NCBI RefSeq assembly: GCF_001417955.2 | Contig: NZ_LKTM01000383.1 | Coordinates: forward strand, 58,192 to 122,191 | Direction: 5' to 3' | Length of the DNA: 64,000 nt | From: Mycobacterium gordonae | GTDB taxonomy: Bacteria; Actinomycetota; Actinomycetes; Mycobacteriales; Mycobacteriaceae | Part shown: one piece after another, positions 1-8,527 of the stretch | Layout of the letters: each line of letters starts with the position of its first letter | Numbering within the stretch: the stretch's first letter is position 1 | Notes under the pieces: model-generated | What the model saw: the letters and a program-made list of their open reading frames with translations, nothing else | What the model was told of the DNA's origin: nothing | Databases searched by the model: none | Position numbers and translations under genes: made by a program

Positions 1-580
1 CGAAGACGGACTCGATCATGCGGCGCTCATCGGCGGCCACCACACCCCGCTGCTGGGCCAGGTCGACGACTTCGCGCAGTTCGATCTCGGAGGCGAACGG
101 GCCATTGCGGAAACCGCGACCGGGGGTGAGCGCGTTACCCAACAGCACCAGCACCCGGCTGATCGGCATCAGCAGCCACGAAACCGCTTGCAGCGGAAGG
201 GCAGTCGCCAGCGAGATGGTGTAGGCATGCTGGCGCCCGAGGGTGCGCGGGCCAACACCGATCACCACGAAGCTGGTGACCACCATGATGGCGGCGGCCC
301 AGAACAGACCCCAGCCCACGCTCAGGCGCTGCTGGAAATAGACCGCCAGCAGTGCGGTAGCCGTGATTTCGCAGACGATGCGCAGCAGCACCACCAGGTT
401 GATGTATCGCGGGCGGTCTGCCATCACCTTGAGCAACGAACGGGCGCCCGGCCGCTCGTCGCGGACCAGTTCTTGCACCCGGGCCAGCGACACCGTGCTG
501 AAGGCCGCGTCCAGCGCGGCGAACAATCCGCCCAGACCGATCAGCACGATCACGCCGAGCAGCTGATAAAAGCCGGTCAC
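1..580 (-). CDS. HlyC/CorC (CNNM)-type membrane protein, 5' part only
   Basis: Reading the minus strand from GTG at 580 gives an open frame that runs off the left edge of the window, about 193 residues. It opens with a hydrophobic helix (FYQLLGVIVLIGLGG), then two more membrane segments (LVVLLRIVCEITATALLAVY and a Val/Ile-rich one), and reaches ERRMIESVF, the stretch that normally leads into the CBS pair of this family. The layout matches DUF21/CNNM transporters, implicated in divalent-cation efflux; position and sequence fit Rv2366c. The start overlaps the stop of ybeY (GTGA), so the two are translationally coupled. The CBS and CorC_HlyC domains lie outside the window, so substrate cannot be judged. 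Confidence 0.85.
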   Translation of the reverse strand, partial: MTGFYQLLGVIVLIGLGGLFAALDAAFSTVSLARVQELVRDERPGARSLLKVMADRPRYINLVVLLRIVCEITATALLAVYFQQRLSVGWGLFWAAAIMVVTSFVVIGVGPRTLGRQHAYTISLATALPLQAVSWLLMPISRVLVLLGNALTPGRGFRNGPFASEIELREVVDLAQQRGVVAADERRMIESVF

Positions 581-1113
581 GGCTGGTCGAAAAACCTTGA
601 CTTGTCCAGCAGCCGGCGGTCCCGTTCGTGCTGCCGGTCGTTCTGGTAAGCCTCTACCTGATCGGCGACCCATTCTTCGAGCAGCCGGTCCTGCAGCGCG
701 AACATCTCCCGCTCTTCGTCGGGCTCGCCGTGGTCGTAGCCCAGCAGATGCAGCACGCCGTGGATGGTGAGCAGCGCCAGTTCGTGTCCGAGGCTGTGCC
801 CCGCCGCCGCGGCCTGCCCGGCGGCGAACTCCGGGCACAGCACGATGTCGCCCAGCATGGCCGGACCCGGCTCCGGCGCGTCGGGACGGCCACCCGGCTC
901 GAGCTCATCCATGGGGAAGCTCATCACGTCCGTCGGCCCGGGCAGGTCCATCCAGCGCATGTGCAGATCGGCCATTGCCGCGGTGTCCAGCAGCACCATC
1001 GACAGTTCGGCGGCGGGATTGACGTCCATCCGGTTGATGACGAATTTCGCGACGCTGACCAGTTCGGTTTCGGAGACGTCGATGCCCGACTCGTTGGATA
1101 CCTCGATGCTCAT
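577..1113 (-). CDS. ybeY: Endoribonuclease YbeY (rRNA maturation factor)
   Basis: YbeY is a zinc-dependent single-strand endoribonuclease involved in 16S rRNA 3'-end maturation and 70S quality control. The metal motif is visible as HGVLHLLGYDH, matching the family HGxLHLxGYDH, and the family stretch GPTDVMSFPMDE lies upstream of it. The start MSIEVSNESG at 1113 is preferred over an upstream ATG at 1128 because it matches the mycobacterial orthologue (Rv2367c) from the first residue. It sits 19 bp downstream of phoH and overlaps the next gene, so phoH-ybeY-CNNM form one minus-strand unit, as in M. tuberculosis. No oddities. Confidence 0.95.
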   Translation of the reverse strand: MSIEVSNESGIDVSETELVSVAKFVINRMDVNPAAELSMVLLDTAAMADLHMRWMDLPGPTDVMSFPMDELEPGGRPDAPEPGPAMLGDIVLCPEFAAGQAAAAGHSLGHELALLTIHGVLHLLGYDHGEPDEEREMFALQDRLLEEWVADQVEAYQNDRQHERDRRLLDKSRFFDQP

Positions 1114-1132
1114 AAGGCGCTCACGCACTCAA

Positions 1133-2191
1133 TCATCGACGATTGCGACTGCCGGATGCCCGCCGAGCCGCCCGGTTCAGGCCCGAGCCGGGCTCCTCGT
1201 AGCGGGCGTAGGCGTCGACGATCTCCGACACCAGTCGGTGGCGGACGACGTCCTGGCTGGTCAGCTCGGCGATCTCGATGTCCTCGATGTCTTCGAGAAT
1301 GTCGACGGCCGCCCGCAGACCCGACTGTGCGCCGCCGGGCAGATCGATCTGTGTGACATCCCCGGTGATCACCATCTTGGAGCCGAACCCCAACCGGGTC
1401 AGGAACATCTTCATCTGCTCGGCCGTGGTGTTCTGCGCCTCGTCGAGCACGATGAACGCGTCGTTCAGCGAGCGGCCGCGCATGTACGCCAGCGGCGCCA
1501 CCTCGATGACCCCGGCCGACATCAGCTTCGGGATCAACTCGGGGTCCATCATGTCGTAGAGCGCGTCATACAGCGGCCGCAGATACGGGTCGATCTTCTC
1601 GCTCAGCGTGCCCGGCAGAAAGCCAAGGCGCTCACCGGCTTCCACCGCGGGGCGGGTCAGGATGATCCGGGTGACCTGCTTGGTCTGCAGCGCGTGCACG
1701 GCCTTGGCCATGGCCAGATACGTCTTGCCGGTACCGGCCGGCCCGATGCCGAACACGATGGTGTTGGCGTCGATCGCGTCGACATACCGCTTCTGGTTGA
1801 GCGTCTTGGGCCGGATCGTCTTGCCGCGGCGGGACAGGATGTCGAGCGTCAGCACTTCGGCCGGCGATTCGTTGCCGGTCCCAGTCAGCATCGCCACGCT
1901 GTGCCGCACCACCTCCGGCGTCAGCGCCTGCCCTCTGGACACGATCGCCACGAGTTCGGAGACGACCCGTTCAGCCAGCGCGACATCGCCCGGCTCACCG
2001 GACAGGCTGACCGCGTTGCCACGAACATGCAGTTTGGCCTTGAGGGCGCGTTCCAAGGCGCGCAAGTTCTCGTCGGCCCTGCCGAGCAGGCCCACCACGA
2101 GGTCGGGCGGAACATCGATGCTGCTGCGAACTGAGGCGTCGGCCTGCCTGGCTACACCAGTTTCAGCGGCGCGGGTCTCGCGGGGCGTCAC
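1133..2191 (-). CDS. phoH: PhoH-family ATPase
   Basis: This is a 352-residue PhoH-type P-loop ATPase. The Walker A motif is GPAGTGKT, the Walker B-like motif is FIVLDEAQN, and the typical TGDVTQIDLP and RPAVEAGERLGFLPG stretches are present; the family uses a helicase-like fold and is linked to RNA metabolism, though its cellular role is poorly settled. An N-terminal KH-like part (about residues 25-110) precedes the ATPase. The start is GTG at 2191. It is first in the phoH-ybeY-CNNM operon and corresponds to Rv2368c. The Arg-rich C-terminus (NRAARRASGSRNRR) suggests RNA binding, which is inference. Confidence 0.93.
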   Translation of the reverse strand: MTPRETRAAETGVARQADASVRSSIDVPPDLVVGLLGRADENLRALERALKAKLHVRGNAVSLSGEPGDVALAERVVSELVAIVSRGQALTPEVVRHSVAMLTGTGNESPAEVLTLDILSRRGKTIRPKTLNQKRYVDAIDANTIVFGIGPAGTGKTYLAMAKAVHALQTKQVTRIILTRPAVEAGERLGFLPGTLSEKIDPYLRPLYDALYDMMDPELIPKLMSAGVIEVAPLAYMRGRSLNDAFIVLDEAQNTTAEQMKMFLTRLGFGSKMVITGDVTQIDLPGGAQSGLRAAVDILEDIEDIEIAELTSQDVVRHRLVSEIVDAYARYEEPGSGLNRAARRASGSRNRR

Positions 2192-2244
2192 GTGGTTTCT
2201 GCTGCCTGCTTTCTGGCGTATGGGGCTTGGTTGAGACGACGGGC

Positions 2245-2901
2245 TCAGTCTACCGCCGTCCGGTGACCGCTTCCCAGGGATTTGATGCCGGCCAGCAAGA
2301 TCGCCAAGCCGCGTTCGAAGTCGGCCGCCGCCGTCGATCTCTGGCTGACCTGCGCCAAGGCGGCGATGTGCGGGTGTTCGGTACCGGCCAGTCCGCCGAT
2401 CCGCGCAGCAACCGCGGTCTGCTCACGCTCGCGTCCGTCCCCGGACAACGGGCCGGCCAGTTCGGCTTGAGCGCTGCCCATGACCAACCCGAGCACGGCC
2501 CGGAAGCTCGCCAGTAGGTCGTCGTCGGCAAGTCCCGCGCGCTTGAGCGCACCGATCAACCGGTCTGCCGCCACATAACTCGACGCCGAAACGGTGCGGC
2601 GGGTGAGTACCAGCGGCACGGCGTTGGGATGACGTCGTACCGCCTCCCAGATCGCCAACGCGATCCCACGCACATCGGCGCACCAATCTTCGGATGCCGC
2701 AGGAACTTTCACTTCGGCGATGACCGCTTCGGCGACGAGCTCCTCGAGTTCACCGCGGTCCCTGACGTAGTTGTAGAGCGTCATCGGGCCGGTGCCCAGG
2801 GCGGTTGCCAACGACCGCATGCTCAACCCGCCCAAGCCGTCGCGGTCGACGATCCGCAAAGCGGCCGCGGCGATGTCCGAGACCGTGAAGCGTGCCCGCA
2901 C
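2245..2901 (-). CDS. TetR-family transcriptional regulator
   Basis: The protein has 218 residues, an N-terminal helix-turn-helix (FTVSDIAAAALRIVDRDGLGGLSMRSLATALGTGPMTLYNY split over residues 5-45) and a C-terminal TetR_C-like ligand domain. An upstream in-frame ATG exists at 2979, but GTG at 2901 is chosen: it has a good ribosome site (GGAAGGGAG) and leaves the two operator palindromes outside the gene. It is transcribed divergently from the alpha/beta hydrolase at 2978, with only 76 bp between them holding both palindromes, so it most likely represses itself and the hydrolase. The ligand is unknown. The block replaces what lies between phoH and rsmE in M. tuberculosis. Confidence 0.9.
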   Translation of the reverse strand: MRARFTVSDIAAAALRIVDRDGLGGLSMRSLATALGTGPMTLYNYVRDRGELEELVAEAVIAEVKVPAASEDWCADVRGIALAIWEAVRRHPNAVPLVLTRRTVSASSYVAADRLIGALKRAGLADDDLLASFRAVLGLVMGSAQAELAGPLSGDGREREQTAVAARIGGLAGTEHPHIAALAQVSQRSTAAADFERGLAILLAGIKSLGSGHRTAVD

Positions 2902-2922
2902 GAGGACTCCCTTCCGATTGAC

Positions 2923-2937
2923 ACGTACATCGTACGT
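2923..2937. promoter_or_regulatory. TetR operator palindrome 1
   Basis: Perfect inverted repeat ACGTAC-ATC-GTACGT (6-bp arms, 3-bp centre) inside an 18-bp direct repeat ACACGTACATCGTACGTA that starts at 2921. It lies just upstream of the TetR start codon. Confidence 0.8.
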
Positions 2938-2947
2938 AGGATACAAC

Positions 2948-2962
2948 ACGTACATCGTACGT
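2948..2962. promoter_or_regulatory. TetR operator palindrome 2
   Basis: Second identical copy of ACGTAC-ATC-GTACGT, in a direct repeat spaced exactly 25 bp from the first. It ends 3 bp before the GGAGG ribosome site of the hydrolase gene, so a bound repressor would sit over the hydrolase promoter or transcript start. Confidence 0.8.
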
Positions 2963-2977
2963 ATTGGAGGCTCCGTC

Positions 2978-3862
2978 ATGACTCACCCCACTGAATTTCT
3001 CTCGCACGGCACGCGCTGCGCTGCGTGGCTCACCCGCCCGTCCGGCCCGGGCCCGCATCCGGCGGTCATCCTGGCTCACGGACTGGGGGCCAACCACACC
3101 ATGGCGCTCTCCCGCTACGAGCGGCATTTCGCCGCGGCGGGGATAGCCACCCTGGCTTTCGACTACCGCAATCTCGGAGCCTCCGACGGCACACCGCGGC
3201 AGCGTCTCAGCCTGCGCCGTCATCGCCAGGACATCGCGGCAGCGGTCGAGTACGTCAGTGGCCTGCCCGAGGTCGACGCGGGCCGGGTCGCCCTGTGGGG
3301 AACGAGCCTGGGGGCCATGCACGTCCTGCGGGTGGCGGCCGACCGACGCGACATCGCCGCGGTGGTGGTGCAGTGTCCCATCGTCGACGGTCCGGCGACG
3401 CTACGGCGACTCGGCCTCGCGGCGACACTCCGGATCGGCCCTGCGATCGCGGCGGACATCATCCGGGCCGCGCTCGGACGCGGGCGCCGATACGTCCCGA
3501 TCGTCGGGCCGCCGGGAAGTCTCGCCGCGGTCACCGTGGCCGGAGCTCAGGACGGCTGGGACTCGACGGTGGATCCCGGTGGCAGGTTCGACAACCGCAT
3601 CACCGCGTCCAGTGTCGTCGAGATCGCGGTCAGCACGGCCAAGCGCGCGGCCCGCAACATCACCGCACCCCTGCTGGTGTGTGTCTCGCGACGGGAGACT
3701 CTGATGGATCCCCGTCATGCCGAGGAGGTGGCCCGCCGCGCCCGGCGTGGCACTGCGCGGCACTACGACGGAGACCATTTCCAGATCTACCATCCACCGC
3801 TGCTGAGCCAGTTGCTCACCGACCAGACCGCATTCCTGCGGGAGCATCTCGATGTCGCGTGA
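2978..3862 (+). CDS. Alpha/beta hydrolase
   Basis: This 294-residue serine hydrolase has an oxyanion stretch (VILAHGLGANHT), the nucleophile elbow GTSLGAM (Ser near residue 113), a DYRNLGASDG stretch, and a C-terminal GDHFQIYHPP holding the likely catalytic His. It resembles the DUF1100/X-Pro dipeptidyl-peptidase-like hydrolases often annotated as peptidase S15 relatives; the substrate is not evident. ATG at 2978 follows GGAGG at ideal spacing and is preferred over an upstream frame that would run through the TetR operators. It overlaps the next gene by 11 bp. Its regulation is probably by the divergent TetR through the two operators. Confidence 0.85.
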   Translation: MTHPTEFLSHGTRCAAWLTRPSGPGPHPAVILAHGLGANHTMALSRYERHFAAAGIATLAFDYRNLGASDGTPRQRLSLRRHRQDIAAAVEYVSGLPEVDAGRVALWGTSLGAMHVLRVAADRRDIAAVVVQCPIVDGPATLRRLGLAATLRIGPAIAADIIRAALGRGRRYVPIVGPPGSLAAVTVAGAQDGWDSTVDPGGRFDNRITASSVVEIAVSTAKRAARNITAPLLVCVSRRETLMDPRHAEEVARRARRGTARHYDGDHFQIYHPPLLSQLLTDQTAFLREHLDVA

Positions 3863-4508
3863 AATGTCGGCGCGTGAATTGTTGTCCACCAACGACCTTC
3901 GATTCCTCGACGTGGCCCGCAGCCTGCCCGACGCTGCGTGGGCACAACCCAGTCTGTGTACAGAGTGGAGCAATCAGGAGGTGCTCGCGCACCTGGTGCT
4001 GGGATACCGAATATCACTGCGGGAGTTGACCGTCGGGATAATCAGCCATCGCTGCTCGTTCGATCGGGCGAACACCGCGGCGGCCGTGGATCTGGCACGG
4101 CGGCACAGTCCGACCGAATTGGTCGACCAGTATGCGACGTTGATCCACCGACCCCGGGGCGTCGGCCGGGTGTTTCCGCGACCTCTGCTGTTGGGCGATC
4201 ACGTGATTCACGAACTCGATATCATCCTCGCGCTGGGCAGGCGCCCGGGCATCGGACTCACGACGTTGGCCGCGGTGCTCAATACACAGGTGCGGGTGCC
4301 GAATCCGTTCGTGCCCGCGGCAGCCCGGGCGCGCGGCCTGAAACTTCAGGCCAGCGACACGGATTGGACCTACGGTGAGGGCGCGCCGACGGTCTCAGGT
4401 ACCGCCGCACATCTGGCGTCGGTGCTGGCTGGGCGTCCGTGGGCGCTGGACAAGCTGAGCGGCGACGGTGTCGACGAATTGCGCGAGCGGGTGTCAGCGG
4501 CCCAGTAG
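3852..4508 (+). CDS. Mycothiol-dependent maleylpyruvate isomerase-family (DinB-fold) protein
   Basis: A 218-residue protein of the actinobacterial TIGR03083-type family: the N-terminal half carries SLCTEWSNQEVLAHLVLGY, equivalent to the usual GW(T/S)VxDVxAHL, and a later GDHVIHELDI supplies the second His cluster (metal ligands in DinB-fold enzymes). Family members are mycothiol-dependent isomerases or transferases, but many have no known substrate. It overlaps the hydrolase stop by 11 bp; a second ATG at 3864 would remove the overlap and cannot be excluded. Its 3' end overlaps that of the SnoaL-like gene on the other strand by 15 bp. Confidence 0.75.
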   Translation: MSREMSARELLSTNDLRFLDVARSLPDAAWAQPSLCTEWSNQEVLAHLVLGYRISLRELTVGIISHRCSFDRANTAAAVDLARRHSPTELVDQYATLIHRPRGVGRVFPRPLLLGDHVIHELDIILALGRRPGIGLTTLAAVLNTQVRVPNPFVPAAARARGLKLQASDTDWTYGEGAPTVSGTAAHLASVLAGRPWALDKLSGDGVDELRERVSAAQ

Positions 4509-5018
4509 GGAGTTGGACGGCAGATCCTTGTCCAGCACCTTGAGCGCCTGAGCGACGCCGGCGACCGGCAGCGACGTCTCGTCCAGCAGGCCGATCTGCA
4601 CCAGCAGCGAGGCTTGATCCCAATAGATCCGCTCGTATGCCACCCGGGGCCCTTCGAAGCCCATCACCACCACCAGCGCAAGCCGGACCGGACGACCGGT
4701 GGGCGCCACGCCGGGAAGAAATGTCGGCATCGCGATGTCGTGCGTGAACGAGATGACCATCTCTTCGACCACCCGGTCGGCGCCGACGGTAAGCGAGACC
4801 GGCGTGATGGCGGTGTCCTCGGGCCAGTGCCCGATGAAGTACCGGGCATAGAAGTCGGCCACCGCCGCGGCGCCGACCCCACCCATCATGGTGGGAACGT
4901 GGTTGACGAACGGATCGGCCGTCATGGTCGCCATGGTCGCGGCCACGTCCTTGGTGACGAACTCACTGGCCACGTGCTCATCGAAAACCAGGCTCAGATC
5001 GTGCGCGGCGTCACTCAT
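4494..5018 (-). CDS. SnoaL/NTF2-like protein
   Basis: A 174-residue protein with the alpha+beta cone pattern of SnoaL-like polyketide cyclases and ester hydrolases: VTKDVAATMATMTADPFVNHVPTMMGG at the start, then FYARYFIGHWPEDTA and a strand-rich C-terminal half ending in YERIYWDQASLLVQIGLL. Relatives catalyse aldol cyclisation, but many are uncharacterised, so no substrate is assigned. The start overlaps the stop of rsmE by 8 bp, so it is translated as the last gene of the hrcA-dnaJ2-rsmE unit, an addition relative to M. tuberculosis. Confidence 0.75.
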   Translation of the reverse strand: MSDAAHDLSLVFDEHVASEFVTKDVAATMATMTADPFVNHVPTMMGGVGAAAVADFYARYFIGHWPEDTAITPVSLTVGADRVVEEMVISFTHDIAMPTFLPGVAPTGRPVRLALVVVMGFEGPRVAYERIYWDQASLLVQIGLLDETSLPVAGVAQALKVLDKDLPSNSLLGR

Positions 5019-5793
5019 GACCGTTCCTTCCGCCGTCGAGCGGTGGTGCGTCCCAGCGCGAGGTCAGCACGCCCAGGGCGCCCAGCGCGACCGCGGCCGC
5101 GGTCGAGGTGCGCAGCACGGTGGGGCCCAAGCGCACCGTGACCGCGCCCGCGCGGGTCAGTGCGTCGATCTCCTCCGGTGAAATTCCGCCCTCGGGTCCG
5201 ACCACGAGTATCACCGAATTGGCTTGCGCCAGAGCCACATCGGCGAAGCGCACGGTCGCCGATTCGTGCAGCGCCAGCACTACCCCGCCGGCCGCGACCT
5301 CGGTGTGTACCCGCTCGGTCAGCGCCTTGGTGGACAGCACCCCCTCCACCGGAGGGATGTGCGCCCGACGGGACTGGCGCGCGGCCGAACGCGCCACCGC
5401 CCGCCACCGGCGCAGGCCCTTGTCGACACGCGCGCCTTCCCAATTGGCGACACAGCGCGCCGCCCGCCATGCCACGAATGCGTCGGCACCGGCCTCGGTA
5501 GCCAATTCGACGGCAAGCTCCGACCGTTCGGATTTGGGCAGCGCCTGCACCACGGTCACCGGGGGGGCGTTGTCCCCGAGAGTCCAGCGGGACTGCACCC
5601 GCGCCCGAAGTCCTTCGCGCCCGGCTTGTTCCACCACGCACCGGGCCAGCCCGCCGACACCGTCACCGAGCACCAACTCCTCGCCGGGACGAATCCGCCG
5701 GACGGTGGCCGCGTGGAAGCCTTCGTCGCCGTCCACCACGGCCAAGCCGCCGACGTCGGGCAGCGCATCGACGTAGAACAGCGTGGCTACCAC
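5011..5793 (-). CDS. rsmE: 16S rRNA (uracil1498-N3)-methyltransferase RsmE
   Basis: A SPOUT-class methyltransferase that methylates N3 of U1498 in 16S rRNA with SAM. The trefoil-knot motifs are present: VVGPEGGIS (SAM loop) and LGPTVLRTSTAAAVALGAL at the C-terminus, with an N-terminal PUA-like domain (VVDGDEGFHAATVRRIRPGE). The length of about 260 aa is normal, and GTG at 5793 gives VATLFYVD, matching the Rv2372c orthologue. The gap to dnaJ2 is 15 bp, which agrees with the hrcA-dnaJ2-rsmE order common in actinobacteria. Confidence 0.94.
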   Translation of the reverse strand: MVATLFYVDALPDVGGLAVVDGDEGFHAATVRRIRPGEELVLGDGVGGLARCVVEQAGREGLRARVQSRWTLGDNAPPVTVVQALPKSERSELAVELATEAGADAFVAWRAARCVANWEGARVDKGLRRWRAVARSAARQSRRAHIPPVEGVLSTKALTERVHTEVAAGGVVLALHESATVRFADVALAQANSVILVVGPEGGISPEEIDALTRAGAVTVRLGPTVLRTSTAAAVALGALGVLTSRWDAPPLDGGRNGHE

Positions 5794-5808
5794 GGGAGCC
5801 CCGACAGG

Positions 5809-6960
5809 TCAGCGGCCGGTGAAGGTCTCGCGCAGGCGGCTGAAGAGGCCGCCGTTGTTCGCGTGCGAGGAGCGGACCTCGGCCACGTCGCGGTTGCGGC
5901 GGTTCTTCAGGTCGCGCAGCAGTTCGGTGTCGTGGTGGTCGAGGCGGGTGGGAACCACCACCTCGACGTGCACGTGCAGGTCGCCGCGGGTGCTGGACCG
6001 CAGATGCGGCATCCCGCGGCCACGCAGTGTGATGACCGCGCCCGGCTGGGTTCCGGGGGGTATCACGATCTCGCTGGTTCCGTCCAGGATGGCGTCCAGG
6101 CTGACGCTGACGCCCAGTGCGGCGTCGACCATCGGCACCGACACCGTGCAGTGCAGGTCGTCGCCCTCCCGGGCAAAGATGTCGTGGGCCTGCTCGTGCA
6201 CCTCGACATACAGGTCGCCGGCCGGTCCACCGCCGGGGCCCACCTCACCCTGCGCGGCGAGCCGCACCCGCATGCCCTCGGCGACGCCGGCCGGGATCTT
6301 GACGGTGATGTCCCGGCGCGCACGCACCCGCCCGTCGCCCATGCACTGGTAGCAGGGATCGGGAATGACAACGCCAACGCCGCGACAGGTGGGGCACGGG
6401 CGCGAGGTCAGCATCTGCCCCAGCAGCGAGCGCTGGACGGTCTGCACCTCGCCGCGGCCCGCACAGGTGTCGCAGGGCACTGGTGCGGAATCGCCGTTAG
6501 TGCCTTTGCCCTGGCACCGGTCGCACAGCACCGCGGTGTCGACGGTGACCTGCTTGGTGACCCCGGTTGCGCACTCCTCGAGATCCAGCCGCATCCGCAG
6601 CAGCGAGTCCGAACCCGGCCGCACCCGGCCGATCGGACCGCGGCCCGCGCCGCCGCCGAAGCCCCCGCCGCCGCCGAAGAACGCCTCGAAGACGTCACCC
6701 AGGCCGCCGAAGCCGCCGAACCCGCCGCCGCCGGCGGCAGCGTTCTCCAGCGGATCGCCACCCAGGTCGACAATGCGGCGCTTCTCCGGATCGCTCAGCA
6801 CCTCGTAGGCGACGCTGATGTCCTTGAATCGCGCCTGCGCTTCCTCGTCGGGATTGACGTCGGGGTGCAGTTCGCGCGCCAGCTTGCGGTAGGCGCGCTT
6901 GATCTCCGCGTCGTTGGCGCCTTTGCTGACGCCGAGTAGCCCGTAGTAATCGCGTGCCAC
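5809..6960 (-). CDS. dnaJ2: Chaperone DnaJ (DnaJ2)
   Basis: A 383-residue type I Hsp40 co-chaperone for DnaK. The J domain (residues 1-70) has the HPD motif in ELHPDVNPD, followed by a Gly/Phe-rich linker with Gly runs, then four zinc-finger repeats CDRCQGKG, CDTCAGRG, CPTCRGVG and CYQCMGDG, and the C-terminal substrate-binding domains. It is the second, hrcA-linked dnaJ of mycobacteria (Rv2373c). It lies 71 bp downstream of hrcA in the same direction, so heat-shock co-regulation is likely, although no CIRCE element was seen here. Confidence 0.95.
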   Translation of the reverse strand: MARDYYGLLGVSKGANDAEIKRAYRKLARELHPDVNPDEEAQARFKDISVAYEVLSDPEKRRIVDLGGDPLENAAAGGGGFGGFGGLGDVFEAFFGGGGGFGGGAGRGPIGRVRPGSDSLLRMRLDLEECATGVTKQVTVDTAVLCDRCQGKGTNGDSAPVPCDTCAGRGEVQTVQRSLLGQMLTSRPCPTCRGVGVVIPDPCYQCMGDGRVRARRDITVKIPAGVAEGMRVRLAAQGEVGPGGGPAGDLYVEVHEQAHDIFAREGDDLHCTVSVPMVDAALGVSVSLDAILDGTSEIVIPPGTQPGAVITLRGRGMPHLRSSTRGDLHVHVEVVVPTRLDHHDTELLRDLKNRRNRDVAEVRSSHANNGGLFSRLRETFTGR

Positions 6961-7031
6961 GATTCGCCTTTCTAGGCTGTTAGTGGCCGCCCCTCAGGCG
7001 GCCATCCAAAAATTCTGCAGCGGGTGCGCGC

Positions 7032-8063
7032 TCATCGAGCACCCAGAACTTCGCCGATATACATAGCAACCGCGGCAACACTGGCCATAGTTCCCGGATA
7101 GTCCATGCGCGTGGGTCCCAACACACCCATGCCGCCGTAGACCGTGTCGTTGGTGCCGTAGGCGGTGGACACCATCGAGGTGCCGGCCATCTGCTCGGCC
7201 TCCGTCTCGTGGCCGATGCGCACCGTGACCTTGCCCGCCTCCTGCTGGGCCGCCAGTAGCCGCAGCACCACGACCTGTTCCTCCAGCGCCTCCAGGATGG
7301 AGCGCAGCGAGCCCCCGAAATCGGCGGCATTACGGGTCAGGTTCGCGGTGCCGCCCAACAGCAGGCGTTCTTCGGTGTGTTCGACCAGCGATTCGAGCAA
7401 CACCGTCGCGGAACGCCCGACGGCATCTCCGAGTCCGTCCCCGCCGTGCAGCCGTCCGGCGAGATCGGCCACCGCGACCGAGGCCGCTGCGAGCCGCTTG
7501 CCGACCAGCGCCTGGCCGAGCATCTCCCGCAGCTGGGAGAGCTGGTGGTCGTCGATGACGTCGCCGAGTTCGACGATGCGCTGGTCCACCCGGCCGGAGT
7601 CGGTGATCACCACCATCAGCAGCCGGGCCGGGGTCAGCGCGATCACTTCCAGGTGGCGGACGGTCGAGGTGGACAGCGTCGGGTATTGCACCACGGCCAC
7701 CTGGCGGGTCAATTGCGCGAGTAGCCGCACCGCGCGACGCAGCACGTCGTCGAGGTCGACGCCGGACTCCAGGAAGCCCTGGATCGCGCGCCGTTCCGCG
7801 GATGAGAGCGGTTTGACGTTGTCGAGGCGGTCGACGAACTCGCGGTACCCCTTCTCGGTGGGGACCCGTCCGGAGCTGGTGTGCGGCTGGGTGATGTAGC
7901 CCTCGGCCTCGAGCACCGCCATGTCGTTGCGGATGGTCGCGCTGGAAACGCCCAGATTGTGGCGTTCTACCAGGGACTTCGAACCGATGGGTTCATGAGT
8001 GGAGACGAAGTCGGCGACGATGGCGTGCAACACCTGAAAGCGACGCTCGTCAGCGCTACCCAT
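7032..8063 (-). CDS. hrcA: Heat-inducible transcription repressor HrcA
   Basis: HrcA represses groE-type heat-shock operons by binding CIRCE. The N-terminal winged helix is visible (RRFQVLHAIVADFVSTHEPIGSKSL, split by the recognition helix GVSSATIRNDMAVLEAEGYI), followed by the GAF-like dimerisation domain and a C-terminal YGGMGVLGPTRMDYP motif typical of the family. The 343 aa length is standard. ATG at 8063 has a GGGGGTGAT ribosome site. It heads the hrcA-dnaJ2-rsmE-SnoaL operon and corresponds to Rv2374c. Confidence 0.95.
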   Translation of the reverse strand: MGSADERRFQVLHAIVADFVSTHEPIGSKSLVERHNLGVSSATIRNDMAVLEAEGYITQPHTSSGRVPTEKGYREFVDRLDNVKPLSSAERRAIQGFLESGVDLDDVLRRAVRLLAQLTRQVAVVQYPTLSTSTVRHLEVIALTPARLLMVVITDSGRVDQRIVELGDVIDDHQLSQLREMLGQALVGKRLAAASVAVADLAGRLHGGDGLGDAVGRSATVLLESLVEHTEERLLLGGTANLTRNAADFGGSLRSILEALEEQVVVLRLLAAQQEAGKVTVRIGHETEAEQMAGTSMVSTAYGTNDTVYGGMGVLGPTRMDYPGTMASVAAVAMYIGEVLGAR

Positions 8064-8212
8064 TGCCTATCACCCCCATCTGCAGATACCGGCCGCGTCC
8101 ATTTTACGGTCTCGACAGGATCTGACCTGCCAACGGCTGATCCGAGGCTTACCGCCCACCGGTCGGGCGCGGCAGATAGCCTTTGGCGAAACTCAGGCGA
8201 AAGCGACTGTCG

Positions 8213-8521
8213 ATGATTTTCAAGGGCGTACGCGACGGCAAGCCGTATCCCGAACACGGATTGTCCTACAAGGATTGGTCTCAGATACCACCGCAGCAGA
8301 TCCGTCTCGACGAACTGGTCACCACCACCACGGTGCTGGCGCTGGACCGCCTGCTGTCGGAGGATTCCACCTTCTACGGTGACCTTTTCCCGCATGCGGT
8401 CAAGTGGCGCGGCATCATCTACCTCGAGGACGGCCTGCACCGCGCCGTGCGGGCGGCCCTGCGTAACCGGGTCGTGCTGCATGCCCGGGTCTACGACATG
8501 GACATGGGGGCGCCCAACTAG
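8213..8521 (+). CDS. Conserved mycobacterial protein (Rv2375-like)
   Basis: A 102-residue soluble protein with no recognisable catalytic motif. It is highly charged, with an internal block LDELVTTTTVLALDRLLSEDSTFYGDLFPHAVKWRG that is strongly conserved in the M. tuberculosis neighbour Rv2375. ATG at 8213 is chosen because MIFKGVRDGKPYPEHG matches the orthologue start; a TTG at 8183 in frame would add ten residues. It is divergent from hrcA (149 bp between) and convergent with the MTB12 gene, with a strong hairpin between the two ends. Function unknown. Confidence 0.85.
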   Translation: MIFKGVRDGKPYPEHGLSYKDWSQIPPQQIRLDELVTTTTVLALDRLLSEDSTFYGDLFPHAVKWRGIIYLEDGLHRAVRAALRNRVVLHARVYDMDMGAPN

Positions 8522-8527
8522 GCCGAG

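Noticed and set aside
5224..6939. 571-aa plus-strand frame antisense to rsmE and dnaJ2
   Set aside because: It mirrors dnaJ2 and rsmE, is His/Arg/Gly-rich with no domain, and is the usual third-position shadow in high-GC DNA. The same holds for long antisense frames at 25266-26579, 34983-36482, 57217-59055 and 59989-61185.
8064..8212. CIRCE heat-shock element before hrcA
   Set aside because: No TTAGCACTC-N9-GAGTGCTAA-like inverted repeat was found in the gap.
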